Assembly (NCBI GenBank): GCA_947302355.1
Contig: CAMYUU010000007.1
Location: forward strand, 1-46,218
DNA: 46,218 nt
Source of the DNA: an uncultured Candidatus Saccharibacteria bacterium
Lineage (GTDB): Bacteria; Patescibacteriota; Saccharimonadia; Saccharimonadales; Saccharimonadaceae
Direction: 5' to 3'
Shown: positions 23,211 through 31,698 of the stretch, piece after piece
Numbering within the stretch: the stretch's first letter is position 1
How the letters are laid out: the number at the start of each line of letters is the position of its first letter
Made by a program: the position numbers and the translations under genes
Notes under the pieces: generated by a model
What the model was told of the DNA's origin: nothing
What the model saw: only the letters and a program-made list of their open reading frames with translations
Databases searched by the model: none

Positions 23211-25043
23211 TTAAGTGTCGACCGTACACCTAATACTACTGCCGTAGAACTTATTGTAGCCATTCTTACCTGGAGTCACGCCAGACATAGTCAGGACCAG
23301 GTAGTACGAATTGTAATCACTATACACAGTAGACGACCAATAGTAGCCGTAGAAGCCTATATTATTCACCGACGACGTATCGAAGAGGCCGGTATAGAGG
23401 AAGTTATTCGGGAAAGCTCTAATCTTTTTACTAGCAGTAGAATTGGTTACATCAGAATCATTATTAATCTTGTAGTTTAGATTATAGAATCCCCCAGCTG
23501 TAGCACCATTACCAGAGCTTTTGCCATATGGTAATTTCCAACCAGTTGGGCATAGAGATGTAGTGTCATAATCCCCACTCGCGTAGTGTGTGGTATCCGC
23601 AACTGCAGCATGCCAAGTGTAATAGTTACCATAGCTATACATGTAAGCATTAGTAGTGTTATTGAAAGCACTGTTAGATGTGGGGTTCTGCGGACGATTA
23701 GCAGAAGTAGATTGGTTATTCCAGTTATTATAGCGTGGGAATCTATAAGCTTGGTAATTTCCAGAAATAGTTTTAACAGTAGAACCATCTATACTATATA
23801 GACTATTGGCTGTAGTGGAGTATGTAAAATTATCAGATTCTGTCGTAGCGAGACCAGCAAAGCTAGAATTATAGCCTTGAGCGAGAACGCCAGTAGAGTT
23901 GTCGCTATTGGTACTTTCTAGTCTCAAGTTTTCAATCATCCAACACTTACCATCAGCTAGTTTAGCGATAGCATATGTATTGTTGTCTCTGCTATCAGTA
24001 AGAGCAGAGACACTAGATAAGTTAGCAGTGCCATCAGTAGGAGCAGTAGTTAGGCTTCCTGACCCAGTGCCACAAAGTTGTGCTACCTTAGTAGAATCTT
24101 GTAATGATCCAGCTGATGGTACCCATACAGCGTAAAGACTTAAACCATTAGCAGTAGTACCAGTAGGTACTGTAATGGTTTCTTGTGGACCATAGAAATG
24201 AGCGTTTTGGTTAGTAGCATAATCAAAGGCATCAGACCAACCAGCAAAGCCATAGCCAGATCTAGAGAAGTTAGAAGCAAGAAGTTCTTTTGTTTGTCCA
24301 TCCGAGGCAGACTGACACCCCATAGTACCTACTACATTAGAGCCATTCGGGAAGTAGTTAATACATCTTGCTGTAGCTGGTTGTGGACTTAGCGGCGCAT
24401 CAGCATCCTGTGGGTGCACTAATGTATATTTAACTTTACCTTCATATGTATCAGCAGGTTGGGTTCTGGATATATAAGCTGCATATGTAGTAGTAAGAGT
24501 TGAGCCTTCTGCATTGGTTCCTATATCAGTACCAGAATCTCTATGTGCTACTTTAGTATAAGTAGATGGTACTATACTATAGCTTCCATAACCATTGTCT
24601 AGTGTAATAGGATATGTAGGTGTTGGAGATGATACTGCTGTTAGTTTCATAGCCCAGTTAGATGTGTCAGGATTACCTGCAGATGTAGCTGTTCCTGTAA
24701 CTATAGTATTACTAGTACTTTGTCCTATTAGTGTAGTAGTACCATATGTATCATTAGTGTATCCTATAGTATATATAGAAAAACCATTACTATCATTACA
24801 ATAAGCTTTAAGTGTGGTAGTACCTATATCTGCAGTATATGTACCATTAGTAATTTCTGCAGTATGAGAGTTCATACCAGTGCCGGTCATAGAACAAGAT
24901 TCTGGCACGTTGATGGTCACTTGGTCTACTATGGAGTCGTCAGCAGAGACATAAGAAGAACTTAAAATCATTCCAGTCAGTACGGTTAGGCTAACTAGAC
25001 TAATAGTCATAATCATTGGTTTATTTATGCTTACTTTACTCAT
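23211..25043 (-). CDS. Secreted InlB-repeat / FISUMP-domain surface protein
   Basis: A 610-residue exported protein. Signal peptide about 1-34 (cleavage near VSA-DDS); a Thr/Ser/Asn-rich beta domain about 36-215; a Listeria-Bacteroides (InlB B-repeat type) domain about 230-312 with the pattern FSRSGYGFAGW...LYAVW; then a C-terminal domain of about 290 residues with DSRDNNTYAIAKLADGKCWMIENL and a YWSST...SSIRC end, matching the Fibrobacter major paralogous (FISUMP) domain. No LPXTG, SLH or C-terminal membrane anchor is seen. A surface or host-contact role is inferred. Paralog of 1-295, sharing a 138-base block. Has a weak AAGG ribosome site. Confidence 0.85.
   Translation of the reverse strand: MSKVSINKPMIMTISLVSLTVLTGMILSSSYVSADDSIVDQVTINVPESCSMTGTGMNSHTAEITNGTYTADIGTTTLKAYCNDSNGFSIYTIGYTNDTYGTTTLIGQSTSNTIVTGTATSAGNPDTSNWAMKLTAVSSPTPTYPITLDNGYGSYSIVPSTYTKVAHRDSGTDIGTNAEGSTLTTTYAAYISRTQPADTYEGKVKYTLVHPQDADAPLSPQPATARCINYFPNGSNVVGTMGCQSASDGQTKELLASNFSRSGYGFAGWSDAFDYATNQNAHFYGPQETITVPTGTTANGLSLYAVWVPSAGSLQDSTKVAQLCGTGSGSLTTAPTDGTANLSSVSALTDSRDNNTYAIAKLADGKCWMIENLRLESTNSDNSTGVLAQGYNSSFAGLATTESDNFTYSTTANSLYSIDGSTVKTISGNYQAYRFPRYNNWNNQSTSANRPQNPTSNSAFNNTTNAYMYSYGNYYTWHAAVADTTHYASGDYDTTSLCPTGWKLPYGKSSGNGATAGGFYNLNYKINNDSDVTNSTASKKIRAFPNNFLYTGLFDTSSVNNIGFYGYYWSSTVYSDYNSYYLVLTMSGVTPGKNGYNKFYGSSIRCTVDT
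24755..24892 (-). repeat. Near-identical 138-base block shared with the paralog at 1-138
   Basis: 137 of 138 bases match positions 1-138 in the same orientation (single difference at 29 versus 24783) and the match probably extends past the window start. Flanking codons for the signal peptide diverge strongly, so the identity has a sharp edge at 24892/138. Confidence 0.95.
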
Positions 25044-25054
25044 ACAGTATGACC

Positions 25055-25072
25055 TTAAGCTTAACGTTAACG
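25055..25072. promoter_or_regulatory. Adjacent palindromes upstream of the surface-protein gene
   Basis: TTAAGCTTAA (25055-25064) directly joined to CGTTAACG (25065-25072), both perfect palindromes, with TTAACG also repeated in tandem. They sit between a possible TATAAC -10 and the start codon, so a repressor site is possible. Confidence 0.4.
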
Positions 25073-25113
25073 GTTATACTAAGCATATCATAGTTTCAAA
25101 ATATTACAATAAT

Positions 25114-25149
25114 ACTAAAACTTATACTAAAACTTATTCATGATATAAT
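25114..25149 (+). promoter_or_regulatory. Promoter of a glycosyltransferase gene with a 12-base tandem repeat
   Basis: Extended -10 TGATATAAT (25141-25149), 28 bases before the ATG at 25178. Just upstream are two tandem exact copies of ACTAAAACTTAT (25114-25125, 25126-25137) covering the -35 position. No convincing Shine-Dalgarno. Confidence 0.45.
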
Positions 25150-25177
25150 ACTATTCATATAAATCCTAAGATACATT

Positions 25178-26131
25178 ATGAAGAAAAATAATCCAACCAT
25201 CTCTGTTATCGTACCCGTTTATAACGCAGAAAAATACCTTAAAACCTGCCTTAATTCCATCGTTAATCAGACTTACCCCAATCTCGAAATCATCTGCGTC
25301 AACGATGGCTCACCCGATAATTCCTTGGAAATCCTCAAATCTTATAGCAAAAAAGATTCCCGTATCAAGCTTATCAATCAAAAAAATCAAGGCCTTTCCG
25401 GCGCCCGCAACTCTGGCCTCAAAATTGCTACTGGCGACTTCATTACTTTTGTCGACTCTGATGACGAAATTAATCTCAAAATGCTAGAAGAAATGCTAAA
25501 TATTCTTGAGAATACTCATGCCGATATCGCCACATGTTCTTTCAAAGAAACTTTTCCAAACGGCAAGACAAAAAGCTTTGGCAAAAATTATTCAAAAAAA
25601 GTTTATGACACCGAAAATGCCCTTAGAGCCATGCTCAAAGAAACTGGCTTCAATGTTACTGCCACCATGAAATTGTTTTCTAAAAATACCTTAAAAAACG
25701 TCAAATTCCCAGTTGGCAAACTCCACGAAGATGTGGGCACCACCTATAAAGCCATTCTTAATGCCAAGAAACTAGTTTTCGTACCTAATGATTATTACAT
25801 TTATCACCATCATCAATCGTCGATTATTTATAATTTTAACGACCAAAAATTCGACCTTATTAAACTAACAGACCAAATGTGCGACGATATCGATTCTAAA
25901 TACCCTGATTTAATAAATGCCACCAACGAACGTCGCATCCGCGCCAGATTTTCAATCCTTCGCCAAATTCCGCCTAGCCACCCACAAGTCAAAACTATTT
26001 TAAAATATCTAAAAGAGCATAGAGACTACATTACTAAAAACCCCGAAGCTACCACCGCCGACAAAATCGCCCTCACGCTCGCGCTAACTAATGTCAAGTT
26101 ATTTCAATTTGCCTATAAACTCAAATCTTAG
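25178..26131 (+). CDS. Family 2 glycosyltransferase
   Basis: A 317-residue GT-A fold transferase. N-terminal ISVIVPVYNAEKYL, nucleotide-binding CVNDGSPDNS and the metal-binding motif D93-S-D95-D96. The C-terminal half is helical with no transmembrane helices, so it is a cytoplasmic, membrane-associated enzyme that adds one sugar to a lipid-linked glycan. Donor and acceptor cannot be told from the sequence. It converges with, and overlaps by 11 bases, the next gene's end on the other strand. Confidence 0.88.
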   Translation: MKKNNPTISVIVPVYNAEKYLKTCLNSIVNQTYPNLEIICVNDGSPDNSLEILKSYSKKDSRIKLINQKNQGLSGARNSGLKIATGDFITFVDSDDEINLKMLEEMLNILENTHADIATCSFKETFPNGKTKSFGKNYSKKVYDTENALRAMLKETGFNVTATMKLFSKNTLKNVKFPVGKLHEDVGTTYKAILNAKKLVFVPNDYYIYHHHQSSIIYNFNDQKFDLIKLTDQMCDDIDSKYPDLINATNERRIRARFSILRQIPPSHPQVKTILKYLKEHRDYITKNPEATTADKIALTLALTNVKLFQFAYKLKS

Positions 26132-26930
26132 ATTTTAACCAAGAAGCGCGCCATTTTAGATATATCAAAGCCAACAATCTTTTCTCTTCAAAGCTAGCCT
26201 TCCCCACCCATTTTTTCAAATTATCAAAACAACGCTGCCAATTTTTCCATTCTTTCTCCATTTTTTTCGCCGTACTAGTTGGCGTTCCAGCATTGTAAAC
26301 ATATAGAGGTTCTAATACGAATTGAATTTTACCCTCTGCCACCGTCAAATAATCTAGCACAAATTTAGTATCCTCACCAAATTTCATCAATTCATCAAAT
26401 TTCAAACCATTCTTTTTTACGACTTCAGACTTAAAAATCTTATTAAACGCCGGGTACATTCTCCCGTCATGTAGCAAACTTCTTAATGCTAAACTTTTAT
26501 TATTTTCGTTTTCTTTATACGGAAAGCTATCTAAATATACATTTTCTTCACTCTGCATCCATAACTTCCTATATTTTACCCCACATACGGTCAAAGCCAC
26601 ATCATCGGTCTTAATCGCTTTCAACATTTTTTCTACAAACCCAGCTTTCACATCATCGTCCGAATCGACGAACATTAAATATTTTCCTTCAGCCTTTTCT
26701 ATGCCATAATTCCTAGCAGCGCTCGGACCACCATTTTCTTTTTGATATTTCTTTATCCGCTTATCGCTCAAGCCTTGCAAAATTTGCCAAGAACCATCCG
26801 TCGAACCATCATCCACCAAAACCACTTCTAGTCCCTTGTTACCTTTAAGCAACTTCTCTGCTAGTTTTACTGCTGTTTTGCCAGTATTATACACTGGTAT
26901 TATAATCGAAACTTCCACTTGTTGCTTCAT
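26121..26930 (-). CDS. Family 2 glycosyltransferase
   Basis: A 269-residue GT-A transferase: VSIIIPVYNTGK start, LVDDGSTDGS, GGPSAARNYG and D89-S-D91-D92. Short for the family, ending soon after the catalytic domain in a Trp-rich helix. Divergent from the exporter genes at 26997, with leaderless promoters for both. Monocistronic on the minus strand. Confidence 0.87.
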   Translation of the reverse strand: MKQQVEVSIIIPVYNTGKTAVKLAEKLLKGNKGLEVVLVDDGSTDGSWQILQGLSDKRIKKYQKENGGPSAARNYGIEKAEGKYLMFVDSDDDVKAGFVEKMLKAIKTDDVALTVCGVKYRKLWMQSEENVYLDSFPYKENENNKSLALRSLLHDGRMYPAFNKIFKSEVVKKNGLKFDELMKFGEDTKFVLDYLTVAEGKIQFVLEPLYVYNAGTPTSTAKKMEKEWKNWQRCFDNLKKWVGKASFEEKRLLALIYLKWRASWLKSKI

Positions 26931-26936
26931 GCCTAT

Positions 26937-26988
26937 ATTATATAATAATTCCCGCAGATTTCACAGAATCCCGCATATATGATAAAAT
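26937..26988. promoter_or_regulatory. Divergent leaderless promoters: glycosyltransferase and ABC exporter
   Basis: Minus strand TATAAT (26937-26942) ends 6 bases before the ATG at 26930. Plus strand TTCACA (26960-26965), 17-base spacer, TGA-TAAAAT (26983-26988) ends 8 bases before the ATG at 26997. No Shine-Dalgarno for either gene. Confidence 0.65.
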
Positions 26989-26996
26989 AAAACATT

Positions 26997-27809
26997 ATGA
27001 GTATACCTCGAGTATTAAATCGTAGAAATAGAATTCTCTTAAAAGAACTCACCAAGACCGATTTTAAACTCCGTTATCAAGGTTCAGTTTTAGGCTACAT
27101 GTGGGCCTTACTTCGTCCACTTATGATGTTTGCTATTCTCTATGTTGTATTTGTTAAACTCCTAAAAATCGGCAGCGACATTCCTCACTACCCAGTTTAC
27201 CTTCTTTGCGGTACTAGTATGTGGAGCTTCTTTACAGAATGTACCTCACAAGGTATCCAAGCTATAGTCAGCCGTGGAGATCTTCTTCGCAAAATCAGCT
27301 TTCCGAAATACATCGTCGTCGTTTCTGCTACTCTAACTGCAGTTATTAATATGCTAATTAATCTCTTTGTCGTCATTATTTTCGCTTTTATTAATGGAGT
27401 CACGCCAGACTGGAGCTGGTTCTTAATTATTCCTGCAATTATCGAACTCTACATCCTATCTCTCGGAATTTCATTCCTACTTGGTTCTATCAATGTCAAA
27501 TACCGCGATATTACATCCATATGGGATGTAATCGTTCAAGCCTTGTTTTACGCCGTGCCTATTATCTATCCTATATCCATGGTTGCCTCAACTAGCCCCT
27601 TAGCCGCCAAAGTCATTTTGTTGAACCCCATCTCCCAAGCCATTCAAGATATACGCTTCGGTCTCATCACGCACGAAACTATCACCACCTGGAACTACTT
27701 TAATAATATTGCCTTTGCATTTATCCCTATATTTCTAACACTCTTGACCCTTATTATCGGCTCAATCGTTTTTCGTAAAAAATCTAAATTCTTTGCGGAG
27801 GAGGTTTAA
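26997..27809 (+). CDS. Polysaccharide/teichoic acid ABC exporter, permease
   Basis: A 270-residue ABC-2 type permease with about six transmembrane helices and the family-typical start LLKELTKTDFKLRYQGSVLGYMW, as in TagG, Wzm and RfbA. It pairs with the ATPase that overlaps its stop codon. Together they move a lipid-linked glycan across the cytoplasmic membrane. This is the only exporter seen in the glycan region, so it probably serves the products of the surrounding transferases. Confidence 0.92.
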   Translation: MSIPRVLNRRNRILLKELTKTDFKLRYQGSVLGYMWALLRPLMMFAILYVVFVKLLKIGSDIPHYPVYLLCGTSMWSFFTECTSQGIQAIVSRGDLLRKISFPKYIVVVSATLTAVINMLINLFVVIIFAFINGVTPDWSWFLIIPAIIELYILSLGISFLLGSINVKYRDITSIWDVIVQALFYAVPIIYPISMVASTSPLAAKVILLNPISQAIQDIRFGLITHETITTWNYFNNIAFAFIPIFLTLLTLIIGSIVFRKKSKFFAEEV

Positions 27810-28585
27810 TGAAACGCCAAATTGGTTCTCGCACCGAAATACAGACCGACAGCGACATTGCTATTAGCGTCAAAAATCTTCACAAAAGTTTTAACCTACC
27901 TACCGAGCAAGCCTTTGGCCTCAAGCAAGCCATTTTTAATCGTATACGCGGCATCAAAGGTTACAAAGAGCAAAAAGTCCTTCGTGGTCTTAATTTCGAA
28001 ATCAAAAAGGGGGAATTCATCGGCATCATCGGACGCAACGGCTCTGGTAAATCGACCCTACTTAAAATACTTGCTGGTATATACTATCCAGAAAAGGGCG
28101 AAATAACCGTCAACGGAACCCTCGTTCCTTTCATCGAACTTGGCGTAGGTTTTAATCCTGAACTTACCGGCCGTGAAAATGTCTATATGAATGGTGCACT
28201 ACTCGGCTTTAGTAACGAAGAAATGGATGCCATGTATGATGATATCTGGAAATTCGCAGAACTCGAAGATTTCCAAGATCAAAAACTCAAAAACTATTCA
28301 TCCGGCATGCAGGTGCGCCTCGCTTTCTCAATCGCTATTCGCGCCCAAGGCGATATCCTTTTGCTTGATGAAGTCCTTGCTGTCGGCGACGCCGCTTTCC
28401 AACAAAAGTGTAACGACTATTTTGCTAGCCTCAAGGATAGCAATCAGACAGTTATTCTAGTCACTCACTCAATGGAAAACGTACGCAAATTCTGTAATCG
28501 CGCACTCCTCTTAGAAAACGGCGAAATCATCAAAGAAGGTAATCCAGACAAAATCGCCGATGCCTATCTCAAACTCTGGTCCTAG
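27809..28585 (+). CDS. Polysaccharide/teichoic acid ABC exporter, ATP-binding subunit
   Basis: A 258-residue ATPase of the TagH/Wzt/RfbB group. Walker A GRNGSGKS (75-82), signature YSSGMQVRL, Walker B ILLLDEVLAVGD with the characteristic DAAFQQKC that follows, and an H-loop THS. It ends soon after the nucleotide domain, so it lacks the C-terminal carbohydrate-binding domain of Wzt proteins that read a capped chain end; this is more like TagH-short or RfbB types. The start overlaps the permease stop (TAATG) with a GGAGGAGG ribosome site. Confidence 0.93.
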   Translation: MKRQIGSRTEIQTDSDIAISVKNLHKSFNLPTEQAFGLKQAIFNRIRGIKGYKEQKVLRGLNFEIKKGEFIGIIGRNGSGKSTLLKILAGIYYPEKGEITVNGTLVPFIELGVGFNPELTGRENVYMNGALLGFSNEEMDAMYDDIWKFAELEDFQDQKLKNYSSGMQVRLAFSIAIRAQGDILLLDEVLAVGDAAFQQKCNDYFASLKDSNQTVILVTHSMENVRKFCNRALLLENGEIIKEGNPDKIADAYLKLWS

Positions 28586-28587
28586 TA

Positions 28588-29532
28588 TCACTCGTGTTTT
28601 ATCTTCCTAAATACAGTATATAACTTTCCATCCCTAGTAGTTAATAAATAATTATAAAGCTTCAACTTTTTTGTCATGTATTTATTATTTTTATATTTAT
28701 CTAGATTATTCTTTATCCATTCCTCGGCTTTTTTGCCATACTTTTCTTCAATCCGCCCGCTAATCGCAAAATCTACAAATGCATATTTTGCAAGAAGCAA
28801 AGACACCCAAGCCGCTTCGACTAAATCCTTATCATCCTCCAAATATTTTATTGCTTCTTTTGCCGCTTTCTCCCTCTTGTTCAATCTTTCTACTACTTTT
28901 TCCTTCTTTGTTATACTATCGCTTCTATCCACATATTGGTATAACGACTTATCAATATAAGACACCGTTTTTGCTTTTGAATAGACTTTATACGTTGTCA
29001 GCAAATCCTCGTGGTTTTCTCCTTCAGGAAACCAAATATCATTTCCTAAAAACAGCTCTTTTTTATATAGTTTATTCCACGCCAAAATATCAATATTTAA
29101 TTGCTTCGTTAATAACCGAACCGTAGCTTCATCGCCACTTAAAGTCTTATCAATTTCCGACTTTTCCAAATTGTATCCGCAAACCACTATATCCGCCCGC
29201 TCTTGCCACATTTTTTCATACATATCAGAAATATATTCTTTCTTCACAAAATCATCACTATCCACAAAAGCTACTATTTCACCTTTTGATTTCTTGAGAC
29301 CATAATTTCTTGCACTAGATAGTCCGCCATTCTTCTTATGAAAAACCTGCACATTCTTTTCTTTTTTTGCAAAATCATCACAAATCAATCCAGAATCATC
29401 CGTCGAACCATCGTCTACTACGATTATTTCGATATTACTATATTCCTGTCTTTTTAAAGAAGCCAGACACTTCAACACGTAGTCTTGCACATTATATACT
29501 GGTACAATAATTGAAATTAGTGGTTTACTCAT
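28588..29532 (-). CDS. Family 2 glycosyltransferase
   Basis: A 314-residue GT-A transferase: ISIIVPVYNVQDYV, VVDDGSTDDS, GGLSSARNYG and D91-S-D93-D94. The basic C-terminal third may lie on the membrane surface. Last gene of the minus-strand operon starting at 34636; the start overlaps the galE end by 8 bases (ATGAGTAA). Donor unknown, but UDP-galactopyranose or UDP-galactofuranose is plausible from its operon partners. Confidence 0.88.
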   Translation of the reverse strand: MSKPLISIIVPVYNVQDYVLKCLASLKRQEYSNIEIIVVDDGSTDDSGLICDDFAKKEKNVQVFHKKNGGLSSARNYGLKKSKGEIVAFVDSDDFVKKEYISDMYEKMWQERADIVVCGYNLEKSEIDKTLSGDEATVRLLTKQLNIDILAWNKLYKKELFLGNDIWFPEGENHEDLLTTYKVYSKAKTVSYIDKSLYQYVDRSDSITKKEKVVERLNKREKAAKEAIKYLEDDKDLVEAAWVSLLLAKYAFVDFAISGRIEEKYGKKAEEWIKNNLDKYKNNKYMTKKLKLYNYLLTTRDGKLYTVFRKIKHE

Positions 29533-30529
29533 TTTTTAAATGTTTTAAATAATTAATTGTATCGTTCATCGCGTCATCAATAGTTAGTTCAGCTTTCCAT
29601 CCCAACTCTCTCTCAGCTTTCGATGGGTTAGCATATATTTCCGCCAAATCGCCAGCTCTTCGTCCAACTACTTCATAAGGTAACTTCTTCCCACTTGCTT
29701 TTTCAAATGCTGCCACCATTTCAAGTACCGAAGCTCCCCTACCAGTACCCAAATTATAAATCGACACCCCCTGTTTCATCTTTTTTATCGCAGCCACATG
29801 CCCCTTAGCCAAATCCACTACATGGATGTAATCTCTTACGCCGGTCCCATCAACCGTATCATAATCATCACCAAATATCCTCAATTTCTCAATTTCTCCA
29901 GTTGATACCTTCATAATTATTGGCATCAAATTATTTGGAATACCATTTGGATCTTCGCCAATTAGTCCAGAAGGATGCGAACCTACCGGATTAAAGTATC
30001 TAAGTATCGTAATTTCAAACTCCGGATCCGCTTCGGCCACATCTTTCAGAATCTCTTCAATCATATGTTTTGTTTCACCATAAGGATTTGTGATACCTAC
30101 ACCAGTCTGCATTTCTTCTGTAAGCTCCGCTACACCCTGATCGCCATACACAGTCGCAGACGATGAAAAGACAATCTTTTTCACATCATATTTCTTCGTA
30201 CATTCTAGTAAATTAATTGTCCCACCAACGTTGTTTTCATAGTACTTTAATGGCTTTTCTACTGATTCACCTACCGCCTTAAGTCCCGCAAAATGTATCA
30301 CGAGGTCATATTTGCCTTCGGCAAACATCTTGTCCATACCATCCTTATCAAGCAAATCTATCTTATGAAACTTCGGCTTCTCGCCTGCTATTTTCTCAAT
30401 TTTATCCAGTACCTCAATCTTGCTATTAAACAAGTTGTCCATTATTTCCACATCATGGCCAAGTTTTATTAGCTCAATCGCAGTATGCGATCCAATATAT
30501 CCAGTTCCACCAGTTAGCAATATTATCAA
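29525..30529 (-). CDS. galE: UDP-glucose 4-epimerase
   Basis: A 334-residue extended SDR enzyme interconverting UDP-glucose and UDP-galactose with bound NAD. NAD motif GGTGYIGSH (7-15), catalytic Ser in FSSSATVYGD and YxxxK in NPYGETK, and the family-typical NPVGSHPSGLIGEDPNGIPNNLMP. TTG start with a strong GGAGG site at the right distance. It supplies UDP-galactose to the mutase encoded just upstream. Confidence 0.95.
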   Translation of the reverse strand: MIILLTGGTGYIGSHTAIELIKLGHDVEIMDNLFNSKIEVLDKIEKIAGEKPKFHKIDLLDKDGMDKMFAEGKYDLVIHFAGLKAVGESVEKPLKYYENNVGGTINLLECTKKYDVKKIVFSSSATVYGDQGVAELTEEMQTGVGITNPYGETKHMIEEILKDVAEADPEFEITILRYFNPVGSHPSGLIGEDPNGIPNNLMPIIMKVSTGEIEKLRIFGDDYDTVDGTGVRDYIHVVDLAKGHVAAIKKMKQGVSIYNLGTGRGASVLEMVAAFEKASGKKLPYEVVGRRAGDLAEIYANPSKAERELGWKAELTIDDAMNDTINYLKHLKNE

Positions 30530-30563
30530 ATCTTCCTCCCTTTCTCACTTAAATTTCCGTTCA

Positions 30564-31697
30564 TTACAACCTTTCGGCTAACTCCAGTGCATTTTTTATC
30601 GCCTTATCCATATCCCAATATTGATAAGCTCCAAGTCTTCCGCCTAAAACCATATTCGGATATCGTTCTTTACATAGTGCAACGTATTTTTCATACAGCT
30701 TTGCAGATTCTGCATTGTTTACTGGATAATATGCTTCCCCACCCTTACTAAAATCTGCTGGATATTCTCTTGCTACATATGAAATCTTCTGCCTAATTAC
30801 CTCTGGCTGATGAATTTGATAGTATTTATAATCATGTGATCTAGTATAAGGCACACTTTTATCGGCTTCATTTATTACTGCTTCACCTAGCCCATTCTCT
30901 GTCTTTTCGGTTTCAAACCTTAATGACCTCCAAGGCAAAACCCCCAACTCGTAATCTAATAGTTCATCGACTTGGCCACAATAAATTATCTTTATATCAT
31001 TAGGTAAATCTCCTTTGATATCTTTAAAATCCGTACTCAACTTCACTTCAATATTCTTAGAATTAAGCATATTTTCAACTATTCTAGTATATCCTTCTTT
31101 TGGAATTCCCTGATGTTTAGCCGTCATGAAGTACCGATTATCATGCGAAAATCTCACTGGTATTCGACTAAGAATTTCCGCCGACAGATTAGTCGCTAGA
31201 GTATTCCATTGTTTTTCCGTATAATTTTTCAAAAACGCTTCATATAATTTTTCACCAACTAAACTAATTCCTTTTTCTTCGAAATTTTGTGGCTCAACTA
31301 TTCCATATTTTTTTCTACCTGCTTCAGCTTCTTTAACCACAAATTCTTCCGCTTCATCCGCCGACATATTTGTACCATACAGCAAATTAATCGTATCAAG
31401 GTTAATCGGCATTGGATATAGCTTCCCCTCATGTCGAGTATTTACAGTATGCACATAATCATTAAATTCAGCAAATTGCGCAATATAATCCCAAACCTCA
31501 TCCATTTCTGTATGAAAAATATGTGATCCATATTTATGGACTTCAATCCCAGTCTCTTCATCTGTGTATGAATATATGTTTCCCGCTAAATGCGGGCGTC
31601 GATCAATCACTAAAACTTTTTTTCCAGCACTAGACAATCTTTCTGCCATCGTCGCCCCGAATATTCCAGCTCCCACCACTAAATATTCATAAGTCAT
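30564..31697 (-). CDS. glf: UDP-galactopyranose mutase
   Basis: FAD enzyme that converts UDP-galactopyranose into UDP-galactofuranose. From the ATG at 31697 it has 377 residues, starting TYEYLVVGAGIFGATMAERL with the dinucleotide-binding GxGxxG, then RPHLAGNIY, HKYGSHIFHT and the Arg/Tyr-rich substrate region. A longer start at 31721 (GTG or similar) adds only basic residues and lies inside the upstream gene; the ATG has a GGAGG site. With galE it implies galactofuranose in the surface glycan. Confidence 0.94.
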   Translation of the reverse strand: MTYEYLVVGAGIFGATMAERLSSAGKKVLVIDRRPHLAGNIYSYTDEETGIEVHKYGSHIFHTEMDEVWDYIAQFAEFNDYVHTVNTRHEGKLYPMPINLDTINLLYGTNMSADEAEEFVVKEAEAGRKKYGIVEPQNFEEKGISLVGEKLYEAFLKNYTEKQWNTLATNLSAEILSRIPVRFSHDNRYFMTAKHQGIPKEGYTRIVENMLNSKNIEVKLSTDFKDIKGDLPNDIKIIYCGQVDELLDYELGVLPWRSLRFETEKTENGLGEAVINEADKSVPYTRSHDYKYYQIHQPEVIRQKISYVAREYPADFSKGGEAYYPVNNAESAKLYEKYVALCKERYPNMVLGGRLGAYQYWDMDKAIKNALELAERL

Positions 31698-31698
31698 T

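Noticed and set aside
23211-25043. Diversity-generating retroelement target
   Set aside because: The C-terminal fold type resembles some DGR targets, but no reverse transcriptase, template repeat or A-biased variation can be seen in the window.
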